Shown: in pieces, positions 1 through 9,096 of the stretch
How the letters are laid out: the number at the start of each line of letters is the position of its first letter
Position numbering within the stretch: the first letter of the stretch is position 1
Program-made: the position numbers and the translations under genes
The notes under the pieces: model-generated
Seen by the model: only the letters and a program-made list of their open reading frames with translations
Databases searched by the model: none
Told to the model about the DNA's origin: nothing
Source of the DNA: Adineta vaga
Lineage: Eukaryota; Rotifera
Length of the DNA stretch: 64,000 bases
Direction: 5' to 3'
Assembly: GCA_021613535.1 (NCBI GenBank)
Contig: CP075492.1
Span: 18,786,001-18,850,000 of the forward strand

Positions 1-2
1 CA

Positions 3-110
3 TTACAAAAGAGTTATGAACTTCCTGATGGTCAGAGAATTACTATGAAAAATGAATGTTTTCGTTGTCCTGAAACTTTGTTTCAGCCAAGTCTTCTTAG
101 AATGGAGAGT
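3..110 (+). pseudogene. Actin-family fragment, cut by window edge and by a palindromic repeat
   Basis: Reading from base 3 gives [20 protein letters not shown] and then [13 protein letters not shown]. This matches the conserved subdomain of actin that follows the nucleotide-binding region (SYELPDGQ...FRCPE.LFQPS). Several positions that are almost invariant in actins are changed (Arg after DGQ, Met-Lys-Asn, Cys), so this is a divergent actin, an actin-related protein or a decaying copy. Homology ends abruptly after the Met-Glu-Ser, where the telomere-like palindrome begins. The expected C-terminal third of actin does not appear on the other side. The upstream part lies outside the window. Family assignment is firm; functional state is inferred as broken. 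Confidence 0.82.
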
Positions 111-194
111 GTGGGTGTGAGGGTGTGTTTATAACGGCGACTGGGTTCACTCACCCACACTCACACCAAGTCTTCACACCCAAACCGTCAAGAT
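105..194. mobile_element. Telomere-mimic palindromic element, degenerate copy
   Basis: Left arm GAGAGTGTGGGTGTGAGGGTG, right arm CACCCACACTCACACC followed by a degraded CACACCC...TCAAGAT end. It is a diverged member of the palindromic family that is cleaner at 6553, 22639, 32640, 35431 and 38721. It separates an actin fragment from an unrelated coding piece, so here the flanks do not rejoin into one gene. Confidence 0.7.
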
Positions 195-634
195 TAGTTA
201 TTCATTCAAATATTCAATTGAATGAAAATTTAATTAAAGAACCGGCGATTTTTCTTACGGATTGTTTAATTGCTGCAACAATGAAATATTGTGATCAATC
301 GGAAAAAGTTTGTTTATTTTCTTTTCTTTAGAAAGGAGATGCAATATTTTACGAAATATCACGTCATATCAATTCAACAACCGAAAATTTAAATGTTATT
401 TTAGAAATTCATAAAGCAAAAAATATTCATCATTCTCGTTTATGTTCCCTTACCAATGGTTATCTTCCACCATTACATCGACAATTAATTTGTATTATGG
501 AGTCAATATATGAACAAGGTGAATCAGCACAAACTCGATATACACGTACACAAGGTCCTACTGGAGAATATGACAAATCAATGCCGTTTGTTGATATTCA
601 AAATAATGATTTGCACTCACCTCGATTGAAATAA
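195..634 (+). CDS. C-terminal part of an unrecognised protein (5'-truncated)
   Basis: An open frame runs from the end of the palindrome to a TAA at 632-634, with one in-frame break. Coding segments 195-307 and 332-634 join as ...YCDQSEK|KGDAIFYEISRH... if 308-331 (GTTTG...CTTTAG, 24 nt) is an ultrashort intron; otherwise the TAG at 329-331 is a nonsense codon. The product is hydrophilic and mostly helical in composition, with no signal peptide or membrane segment. It contains the stretch NGYLPPLHRQLICIMESIYE and a charged tail. I do not recognise the family. There is no start codon in a good context, because the 5' end is lost at the repeat, so it is probably a gene remnant. Confidence 0.45.
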
Positions 635-821
635 AGAAATTTTAATTTTTTTAAAGTAGTAAACAAGATTTTTATAATCATATTTTGTATGAAACACTTG
701 ACGCAAAGATGACTCTATAGTGATTAATCGAAGTTTTTCTTTCGCATCTTAATCAAGTACGATCGGTGTTTATCATTGTTTACGTCTGAAGACGGTTTTG
801 TACATATCATTATTGTACAAA

Positions 822-1220
822 ATGTCCGACGAAGAGGCATACAGTCTTGCAGATGCGAATAACAAAGTTCTTCAAGATATGATAAAATGTGCTGAACAAC
901 AGAGACGCAGTGGTGCATCTAGTGAAGCTATGGCATGGGCGATCGAGATTTTAAGAAAATGGCAAATGCGATTTATAATCAATGGTAATTTGCCAAATGA
1001 AAAGTTAAAACAATGAGCACATTTCGGTTGTGAAGTTCATTGGAATACAGAAAGAATTCTTTCTACGGACAAATGGCTTTCAGATGGTCTCTTAAAAACT
1101 GGAAGACCAACTGATCGAGGTGGCAAACTTGAAAAATTTCAAACAGGCCATGAAGGAAAAGATTTTGATAATAAAAGTTATGCTCCATGGAAATCGATAT
1201 CAAAAAAATATACATATTAA
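822..1220 (+). CDS. Small hypothetical protein with in-frame TGA (or 33-nt intron)
   Basis: The start is taken at ATG 822 (AAAATGTCC context, MSDEEAYSLADANNKVLQ...) rather than 798. The frame meets TGA at 1014-1016 but continues in the same frame for 67 codons (AHFGCEVHWNTERILS..., ...KFQTGHEGKDFDNKSYAPW...) to TAA 1218-1220. Both halves look protein-like, so the gene is either broken by one nonsense mutation or carries a 33-nt in-frame intron (GTAATT...GAG, 985-1017). About 132 codons in total. The N-terminal half is helical and charged; the C-terminal half is rich in Trp, Gly and Lys. No family recognised. Confidence 0.5.
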
Positions 1221-1541
1221 TTTCACTATTTTTTTTGTTATTCTATACTTCTTACACAAGAAAATAATCCTCTTGGAGACTGAAACTCAATCGAGTGATT
1301 TTTGTGGTCAGTTTAGTTTTTACGACACTTATCTTCATTGTTAAGCGGTAAACAACGCGATACAGAAAGAATGACCTCTTCTTTTTCATTTCGTTACCGA
1401 TCGTCAACAGAGATAATGAAACAAATAAACTCATTGTCTTCATCGATGATATCGGTCAAACAGAAGATGATATGAATATATCAACATTTCTGTATTCGAA
1501 TTCATAAGTAAAGAATTGTCTAGATAAATCATCCAATAAAA
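1221..1541. other. Intergenic, no supported feature
   Basis: Short open frames on both strands here have no recognisable domain and AT-biased composition. Nothing is supported except a likely promoter or 5' leader for the F-box gene that starts at 1542. Confidence 0.5.
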
Positions 1542-3251
1542 ATGAACCAATCAATTGTTCAATTGGACGATTTACCTGATGAAATTCTTATAATCATTTT
1601 GAAAAAATTATGGAATCTAAGAGTACTCTATTCTTTAATAGGTATTAATAAAAAATTGGACAGACTTGCATGTGATCCAGGTTTTACGAAGTATTTATCA
1701 TTGGTCAATGGATCATCGGATGATTCAGTCTGTCCATTACCGGATATAGTTCTAAATCGATTTTGTTCACAAATTCTACCTAAAATTCATCATCATATTC
1801 AACAACTTGACCTGGAATCATCAACTATGGAACGTATACTTTCTACGACAAGCTATCCTAATTTGCATAGCCTTCGTTTATTCAAACTTCATTCAAAAAC
1901 AGCTGCATCACTTTTCACAAGTAAGACATAGCAGGATAATTAATGGATTTGATAAATATATTCTTTTTAGATCATCAATCTGCTTTATCTCATATGGATC
2001 CAAATCAAATCGATTCACTTACTATTGACATTAATCAATATGAAGACAAATGTAGATATTCAAATGTAAATTTATTGATATTTACACATATTTTAACAAT
2101 ATTTTCTAAGTTAAAATACCTCAACTTTGGTTTATTTTTCGATTCGTTCCAGCGATTGTCCTTTGGCAATTCACCACCTGCAACTATTTTTTCATCAACT
2201 CTGTTAGAATTGCATGTATCTCTGATTGATTTGACTGATTGTCTTTATCTACTTGATGGACGCTTTAGTCAACTACATACACTTCGTGTTAAAACCGTAC
2301 ATGATCATTCTACACATACAATACTCAATAATAAGGTAAACTAGAACTATTTCCAGTGATATTATTTATTCGAATTAAATCATTAATATATTTAGGAGAA
2401 ATTACTGAATTTAAAATATTTCTCGTTGGAACATGGATCTGATACAGATTCATATGATAATTTAATTATACCACTTCTACAGCGAATGATTAATTTAGAA
2501 GAATTGACTTTATATCTTATAATTGTTGATAAACAAACATTAATCGATGGTGTTGATATAAAGAAAAATATTCTTGATCATATGTCTCGATTGAAAAAAT
2601 TTTCATTTCCTATTCGTTCAAATATTTATCTTAATAATGAAATTCATTTGCCATCCAATGATGATATTCAAAATACATTCAAAGATTTTGAAAATAATGA
2701 AATTATCATTTCGTATATTGATTGTTTAATAAGTAAAAATGTTGAATGTTTCATTTATTCATATCCATATAGAAGAAGAAAATACGAGAGAATTACGAAT
2801 AATTTCGTTTTTAAATCTTTTTCATATGTTCGTGAAATCTCATTATTCGATAAACAACCGTTCGAACATAAATTTCTTCTTCGAGTAGCGCAAGCATTTC
2901 CAAATGTGAAGATATTAAGATTAGAAAATGAAGAACCTCAAAAAAAAGAATCATCATGATTCTTCAATAAGCAAATATCTTCATCTAACTGAACTTCATC
3001 TACTTGAAGCTCATGATGATTATATCGAAGAATTTCTCATTGATTCGGTGACATTTTTACCGAATACTGTTGATCTTATTGTCGAATATGAAGCAATAAA
3101 AAGAGTGACAGAAAATTTTACAAGAACTGCAACAAAAATCAATTGTTCTAGATTCATTCGTTTACAACTTTATGTACCTGATGATGATGATATAAATTTA
3201 GATGATATTCAACATTATTTTTCTCGCGCAAAAATGCTTTCTTATGAGTAA
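1542..3251 (+). CDS. F-box/LRR-like protein, three exons, frameshifted
   Basis: The N-terminus (LDDLPDEILIIILKKLWNL) is a clear F-box, the Skp1-binding motif of SCF ubiquitin ligase adaptors. It is followed by weak leucine-rich repeats (LDLESSTMERIL, LNLKYFSL, LEELTLYL, LRVAQAFPNVKILRL), presumably the substrate-recognition region. Exons: 1542-1920, 1971-2335 and 2396-3251, with 50- and 60-nt GT-AG introns and correct phases. In exon 3 the frame ends at a TGA (2957-2959), but a -1 or +2 shift at an A8 tract (2940-2947) continues it to TAA 3249-3251 with the LRR C-terminus intact (YLHLTELHLLEAHDDYIEEF). The gene at 30657 is a paralogue of the same layout without the shift. This is either a recent pseudogene or a homopolymer sequencing error. 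Confidence 0.82.
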
Positions 3252-3989
3252 ACGTTCATGTCAAATTATTTTTTTGTGGAAGAAAGAAAATATACGGAAA
3301 AAAATAAATGTTTTTTCCTATTGAATCGAAAAGAAACTAGATAAACTTAATTTATATATAGTACTACAGAAACATTTTTATCGTCAAAGTACGCTGATTA
3401 ATATATATTGATCCATCTTGAGTTGTTCATCTTGATTTAAAAAAAAATCGCGTGATAATGTTGCTACATATGTAGTTAGTATAACGTGATGCTGTTTTGG
3501 TTGAATTTTATCCTGATATAGTTGGATCAAGTTCGATAAATCGTGCACTCGATTCATAATCTACAAAATAAAGTTTAAGTAAATTTCTATTCTTACTATC
3601 GACCAGACTCGTGTTTCATTCGAAATTTTCTCTTTTTCTGTTCGATCTCGTCGTATCCTGCACGTGCTATTACATTATTTAGATGCAAGGAAAAGAAAAA
3701 AAAATTAACGAAATTCCATTCATTCTTTTCTAGTAAAGAATGTATATATATGTACATGTCTGGATTCTTATTCAAACTTGACCTGGAATGACGAGTTGAT
3801 AAAAGAAGATCAAATTGTTGTTTGTTTAACCTTTCTTTCTGTAGAAATACATGACAGTTTCTGTTCACATTCATTTGACTTTTTGTTTAAATAAATTCCT
3901 TTTCATTTTTTTATTGAATTAAAATAATAAAAATATAAATGAACAAAAAAGAAGAATTTTTCGAAGAAAAAAAACTGCTTAACCAAAAG
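3252..3989. other. Intergenic, AT-rich, no supported gene
   Basis: Contains only spurious short frames. The minus-strand frame at 3596-3874 has no family signature and lies in A/T-run sequence. No repeat is seen in this stretch; the telomere-like repeat begins at about 3991. Confidence 0.5.
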
Positions 3990-3990
3990 T

Positions 3991-4080
3991 TGAGGGTGTG
4001 TGTGGGTGTGGGTTGTGTCTCTTTCATCCTTGAGGGTGTGGGTGTGGATACCTTCTTCAAGCCTCAGCCACACTCACCCC
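3991..4080. mobile_element. Telomere-mimic palindromic element, two overlapping left arms
   Basis: TTGAGGGTGTGTGTGGGTG is followed 32 bp later by a second CTTGAGGGTGTGGGTGTGG arm and then the opposite arm CAGCCACACTCACCCC. Two nested or tandem copies of the same family appear to be stacked, with only one right arm left. Confidence 0.7.
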
Positions 4081-4219
4081 AATACCAAATACATTGAATA
4101 AAATAACGCGCACAAGAGCGCAAGCCAGTAAAAATTGAAATCGAATTTATTTTGATGAAAAAAGTTAACCAAACATAAGAACAGAGTAGAAGCAAGACAA
4201 ACAAATTTTTACGTATTTC

Positions 4220-4549
4220 TTAATTAATTAGTTCCAGTTGATCACTGCCCAACAATCGAATCAGACCATAGTGTTCAAGTGTTTTAAGAGCAAGGATATC
4301 GGCTTCGTCTTTATCAGTTAATTTCTTTGCTGCCTTGCGTGCATTTAGAAAACAGTGTAATGCTCCCGCTGCGATAAATGGGCCAAGTATCGGTATGAAA
4401 ATACCGGCAGCTACAAGTGGTATGGCATAAGAAAGTGATATGCTGTTAGTATCAACTTGATATTGTTGAGTGATATCGATCATAACAAAGTCACACACAG
4501 GCTTATCATTCGATGAGTATAAAGAATAGACACCCAAGCATGCTCGCAT
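4220..4549 (-). CDS. Small hypothetical protein with hydrophobic hairpin (109 aa)
   Basis: An open frame of 109 codons ending in TAA next to AT-rich DNA. Residues about 38-66 form a Gly/Ala/Pro-rich hydrophobic stretch (YAIPLVAAGIFIPILGPFIA) that could be one long membrane hairpin or two short helices. It is followed by a Lys/Ala-rich amphipathic segment and a Leu-rich C-terminus. The sequence just before the ATG (CAAAAACTTTTAG) resembles a 3' splice site, so an upstream exon may exist. No family recognised. The hydrophobic organisation and lack of low-complexity sequence favour a real gene, but this is not certain. Confidence 0.45.
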   Translation of the reverse strand: MRACLGVYSLYSSNDKPVCDFVMIDITQQYQVDTNSISLSYAIPLVAAGIFIPILGPFIAAGALHCFLNARKAAKKLTDKDEADILALKTLEHYGLIRLLGSDQLELIN

Positions 4550-4742
4550 CTAAAAGTTTTTGAAAATAGCAAATTGTCTTTTTCTTTTCTAGACATCTAA
4601 CAAGGAAATGTATTTGGGATTTCAGACTGTTTGATTTCATCATTTGCTCACATGTATACATATACCCTGATGATATATGAGAGCGTCCCGTCGGGTTTGA
4701 ACTACGTAGTAGTTCAATGGTGCTGAGACATCTTGAATTTTA

Positions 4743-4905
4743 TGACATTCTATAGCTGAGTGGTATATGTTCAAGACTTCTGATCGATGGTTCACATGTT
4801 CAAATCTGCTTCTCATCATATAAGTTAAAAATTCAGTTCATTCGCCAAAGTAGGCTAAGACGATCAGGACATGACTGTGATGGCAACTCTGTTCGAATCT
4901 GAGAT
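4743..4905 (+). repeat. tRNA-like tandem, candidate tRNA-derived SINE
   Basis: TAGCTGAGTGG at 4753-4763 fits the RNA polymerase III A-box consensus exactly, and GTTCAAATC at 4798-4806 is a near B-box, with normal A-to-B spacing. A second B-box-like GTTCGAATCT lies at 4891-4900 after a weaker A-box region (about 4851). No full cloverleaf or anticodon arm can be folded by eye, so a functional tRNA is not claimed. A two-headed tRNA-derived SINE or decayed tRNA pair fits better. Confidence 0.45.
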
Positions 4906-4943
4906 GAATTGATCGATTTTTTGCCTAATTTTTAAATTTAGTT

Positions 4944-5103
4944 AAAACGCGTCTAGACGCACTTAGTACGCAATCGCATTCAGATGCAGTTAGTTTGAAT
5001 CGCATCCACACGCCCCAATTGTTTCACCAAGGACGCGTCAAGACGCGAACAGTTGCTTCGGGTTAGACGCGTTCGGCACGCGGTCGAAACGCGTCTTGAC
5101 CCA
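4944..5103. repeat. CG-rich island of GACGCG-type repeats
   Basis: In otherwise AT-rich DNA this stretch repeats AACGCGTCTAGACGC, GACGCGTCAAGACGCG, TAGACGCGTTCGG and GAAACGCGTCTTGACCC. The units are partly self-complementary and occur in both orientations. No coding frame spans it. It may be an internal array or terminal part of a mobile element. Confidence 0.6.
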
Positions 5104-6089
5104 AAAAATGTTTACATGGGTTGGAAATGATCGAGATATCCAAATATTTCATGGAAAATTTCATTGGCAAGATCTTCAATTTGCATTTTTTCCATGCTAA
5201 TATCAATAAAAGAATATTAAATTTATTTCAACTATTAGAAAAGTTAAGATAAGAAAATTACAACCTACAGTTGCTAAAAACCAATCTATGTGTGTTTTTT
5301 TATCCTTTTCACATGTCCAAAGAAGAGAAACAAAATTCTTGTTTTTCGTTTTCTTGTTGATAATATATGGATACTTATCTTGAAAGTACGTGGATCAAGC
5401 TAATATAGCGACCTCTCTGTTATATTAGAATTTCATTTTTATTCGTTGAATCACAGTATTTTTCTGACTAATAAAACAATAAATAAATGAAGAAGCATCG
5501 AATTTTATCTGAGAGTATGTGGATGAAACTGAAAATCACTTATCTTCGAGCCAACATTCGCTAACAATAATAGTTTAATAGAGAGTATCTTAGACTTAGA
5601 CTATTAAATAAACTGTCGGAAAATCAATTAGAAAAAAATGAACAAACATCTTTATCTTCCCGAGTAAAAACAATATTTGGTAGCAAGCACACATTCTACA
5701 ATGTACAGTCACAGTCATTACAATCATATTCACAACATGAACAGCAATCATGGTCATTTGTATCCTGTACATTATGATTGCCAAGCTGACAAAAACACCA
5801 GTAACAACAACAACAATCCGATGATAAGCAATTTGTGGTTTGTGAGTGATAATTCGAATTGTTTCATAACTTTGAAAATGACATATTTTTGTCTACTCAA
5901 AAAGTGAGTACACTACTCGAATCGGTCAGTATGTCCGCCCGGCCGTTAACACGATAACTTTCGAAAGAGGAATCACACTGAGGTGAAATTTCCTACACAG
6001 TTTAGTCTCATTGATATCTCGGTCGAGTTCGAAGATGAGCTCAATCGGTTGTACCATTGCTGAGTTATAAAAGAAACTTTCAGATGTAT
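5104..6089. other. Intergenic, no supported gene
   Basis: His/Asn/Ser-rich short frames around 5677-5907 reflect simple CAT/AAC-type sequence and show no domain. Nothing else is supported before the repeat block at 6090. Confidence 0.45.
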
Positions 6090-6480
6090 ATATATATAAA
6101 GAAGAGTGTTTGTCTGCCTGTCTGTTCGCTATGCATTCAGTCACTGTTATAGCTACGGTCACCAACCTTTCCACAGTGGTAGCTTAGGTCCAGAGAAAAA
6201 TCATGAGGGGGTTAGCGCGACCATTTGGGGGTGGGGGAGGGCGGCCTGGGTGGAATTTCACCCAGGTGGTATTGTGATAGCTAATGTCGTCAAACTTCTC
6301 ATGACAGCTCACTAAGTCTAATGGAAGGTAGAGAGGAGGTTGGCGACAATGATGGGGGGTTAGGATGGGGTGTCTTGAGGGTGAAATTTCACCCAGGTAG
6401 TTATGTGATAGCTAAGGTCACCAAAATGTCCTTGAAACTTCCGTATGCACAGGGGAAAGTCAAGAGGGTGTGGAAAACGG
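6090..6480. mobile_element. Helitron-like repeat fragment with GGGTGAAATTTCACCC units
   Basis: Begins TATATATATATAAAGAAGAG then TGTTTGTCTGCCTGTCTG, and shares long stretches with 44506-44770 and 45118-45260 (GCTATGCATTCAGTC..., CACCAAACTTTC-type blocks, GGTCGACATGG-type blocks). Internal units carry the palindrome GGGTGAAATTTCACCCAGGT followed by TGTGATAGCTAA, here twice (about 6250 and 6385). The AT-run plus TGTCTG repeat start is typical of many dispersed non-autonomous Helitron-like elements, but no Rep/helicase gene is present, so class assignment is inference. Confidence 0.6.
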
Positions 6481-6540
6481 AAGGTGATTGACATTTAATT
6501 CAATTTAGAGCAGCTCATTTGATCGATCTTTAGGATATCT

Positions 6541-7638
6541 ATGTATTACTATATTGAGGGTGTGGGTGAGAGTTCTCCTATCTTCTGTCACCCACACCAA
6601 CCCTCACCCACACCCACACCCTCAAGATAAATTCTATACTTTAATTAATCAATTAGGACATGTTGCATATGGATCTGTTTGGAAATCAATGACACAAAAT
6701 GGTAAAAAGTCTGATTAATTTCAAGAGATATTTATTTATTATTTAGGTAATCAAGTTGCTGTAAAAGTATTTGATTTTAATCGTACGCGAAATCATCTAA
6801 GTGCAATGCATCGTTTAAACTCGTATCGAATTGAAATTAAAGTAGCTGAAAGAATGCTCAATGAAACTGAACATGTTGTAACAATGTATGGTTATGAATA
6901 CGTTCCAAAATATGGTGTTGCTTTTATCGTTATGGAATTAGCTGATGAATCATTTTCAGATCGAATCAAAAATCTTCATTTAAAATCAAGATTTTCTTTT
7001 TCTGATGATTATATTCTAGGAAATGAACGACAAAATATATGGATTCAATTAGTTAATATTGTTCTTACACTTCATCGATATGGTTTTGTATGTTAATCAT
7101 ATAAGTAAATATTTCTTTTTATATTTCATATAGAAAAGATGAAATTTTATTCGAATTTTTCTCATAGATTCATCGTGATATAAAACCAGCTAATTTATTA
7201 TTTTTTGGTCCAAATTTAAAAGTTATTGATTTTGGTATTGCAATAGATGAACATGATAGGTAATTCAAATTTTTATTATGTTTTACTTCGTTTATTATTT
7301 CTGTTCTTTTTTCCTAAAGATATAATCGATATCAAGGAACAGGTGGAACACGTCTTTATAGTGCACCAGAATGTTTTTAGGGTGGATTTCTAATAACATC
7401 ACAAGCTGATATATGTTCAATTGGTGCTATCTTATATTTAATTACTTATGGAACAGGACCATTATATGAAAGTTCTCGACCGCCTGTTGGTTCTCGTCCA
7501 ACAAGTTCGAGTATTGTTCAAGATGTTCTTTATTATTGTCTTCAACGAAATCCATATCGAAGAGAAGATCATCAATGGATTAGTGAACATCCTTTAACAA
7601 GATCCGATCTAAAATTTGAATTGGACTTTTTTTTATAA
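6541..7638 (+). pseudogene. TTK/Mps1-like protein kinase, split by an insertion and a TAG
   Basis: Exons 6541-6552+6629-6701, 6747-7087, 7168-7259 and 7320-7638 join to 279 codons. Visible kinase motifs: degenerate Gly loop (QLGHVAYGSVWK), VAVKVF Lys, catalytic loop IHRDIKPANLLFF, DFG in VIDFGIAID, APE in SAPECF, and an αF-helix version reading DICSIGAILYLITYG (Trp to Cys). The C-lobe end (VLYYCLQRNPYRRED) resembles the TTK/Mps1 spindle-checkpoint group. Two lesions: a 74-bp palindromic element after codon 4, and TAG at 7378-7380 in the activation/P+1 region. The start ATG 6541 only becomes in-frame when the element is removed. Family is confident, subfamily moderate, function almost certainly lost. 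Confidence 0.8.
6553..6626. mobile_element. Telomere-mimic palindromic element inside kinase exon 1, AT target duplication
   Basis: 74 bp from ATTGAGGGTGTGGGTGAGAG to CACCCACACCCTCAAG, flanked by AT (6551-6552) and AT (6627-6628). Removing the element and one AT joins ATG TAT TAC TAT to AAA TTC TAT ACT in frame with the kinase Gly loop. The right arm is extended by an extra ACCAACCCTCACCC block. Confidence 0.85.
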
Positions 7639-9096
7639 CATTATATAAACGAAAATTTATACATTTATTGCATGATTAATAAATTGAATTGACATGTCGG
7701 ATTAGTGAGGAAAAAAATGATGTTTTCATACAGATGTGGTGTTGCTATTTTGGAAGATCAAACAAAACACTCATTAGTATTTTCTGTTTTCGATGTAGTT
7801 TATTACAATGTTATTTATAAATCAGCAATTTACCTTTGAATTTATTCGGAGATATTATCAAAAAATCATGAATCTGTTTGTATAGATGAATGATTCCAAA
7901 TAAAAAGAACAATTCTGTCAATCTCTAGTCAATTCACGAGCTTTTAACATATTTGCTTTTGTATTCATAGCATACTTCATTAAATTATTTTTATATTTAG
8001 AAATGCATACGCTTGTCAATAAGTTCTCGTAATAAGACTCTCATTCTATAAAAAAACAAAATGCTTTAGGAAACTTTCTTTATATAAATTCTGATAGAGA
8101 AAAGAATGCTCTATTTTTCTATGCTGTTTGATCATACTTCAACTGAAACTAGAATAATGATATTTCAATAAGACTGCTTATTTGTCGAAGCCTCCTGGTT
8201 AAACAGTGACTGGCTTTTAAAAAAATGAAGAAGTATTTTTCGAATAAGTTTTGATAGGAACGATATAGAAAGGTGTAGTTTTGATTGTTAAAGAGAATAA
8301 GTAAAGGCGCACCGAATCACGCAAATCTTTGTATTTTGTGTATCAATTTCTAAAGTATTTTCATTCGGTTTCCTATTAAAAGTTATTCAAAAAATACTTC
8401 TTCTTTTGTTTTAAAAGCCAGTCACTGTTTAACCAGGAGGCTTCCACAGAGAAGTAGCCTTATTGAAATATCATTATTCTAGTTTCAGTTGAAGTATGAT
8501 CAAACAGCATAGAAAAATAGAGCATTCTTTTCTCTATCAGAATTTATATAAAGAAAGTTTCCTAAAGCATTTTGTTTTTTTATAGAATGAGAGTCTTATT
8601 ACGAGAACTTATTGACAACCCTATGTAGATTAAAGAAAAGGAAATTTCGTTTTTGTTAGAAATATGTCGCCTATTATTTTTTTGAAAATAGCAGAAAGGT
8701 GTTGTTAAGAACTATTTGTGATCAAAACTCATCTGCAAGTAAACGAATTTGTCAGATGAATGTGACAAAAGATTTAGGTTAAAATTCAATATCTCAGCTA
8801 AATCAGAGTTTGCATTCATTTTCTTTTACAGTTATCAGAGTCTATACATCGCTTACTGGTCGACGAAATTCGAGGTCAAATAGAGCTGCGCGTAATTGTT
8901 ATTCCTACATTTGAAGGTTCATTATTTTACTGTTTGATACAATCGTCGAGATATCTCATATGGTTTTCTATTTTGAAAGTGATTCTGACATTCTGTCTCC
9001 CGCAAAATATTTCATTACTTATAAATATATATGACATAGATTAAATGCATAGTACATTTTGTAAAAAAATATTGTAAAAGTCGAACAAGAATACTA
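7639..9096. other. Intergenic around a fold-back repeat
   Basis: Apart from the inverted repeat at 8013-8618, the flanks (7639-8012 and 8619-9096) are AT-rich without a supported gene. The last part presumably includes the leader of the receptor gene starting at 9097. Confidence 0.5.
8013..8618. repeat. Long inverted repeat (fold-back), arms about 235 bp
   Basis: The left arm (about 8013-8247) starts TTGTCAATAAGTTCTCGTAA, and the right arm (about 8384-8618) is its reverse complement, ending at TTATTGACAA. The arms include the block CCTCCTGGTTAAACAGTGAC and its complement. Identity is near-perfect except for a short patch near CTTATTTGTCG versus its partner. A loop of about 135 bp separates the arms. 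Neither arm codes for anything recognisable. A transcript would form a hairpin of over 200 bp. It fits a fold-back or MITE-type element with long terminal inverted repeats. Confidence 0.85.

Noticed and set aside
4753-4900. Functional tRNA genes
   Set aside because: A/B boxes are present but no acceptor or anticodon stem pairing can be built by eye.
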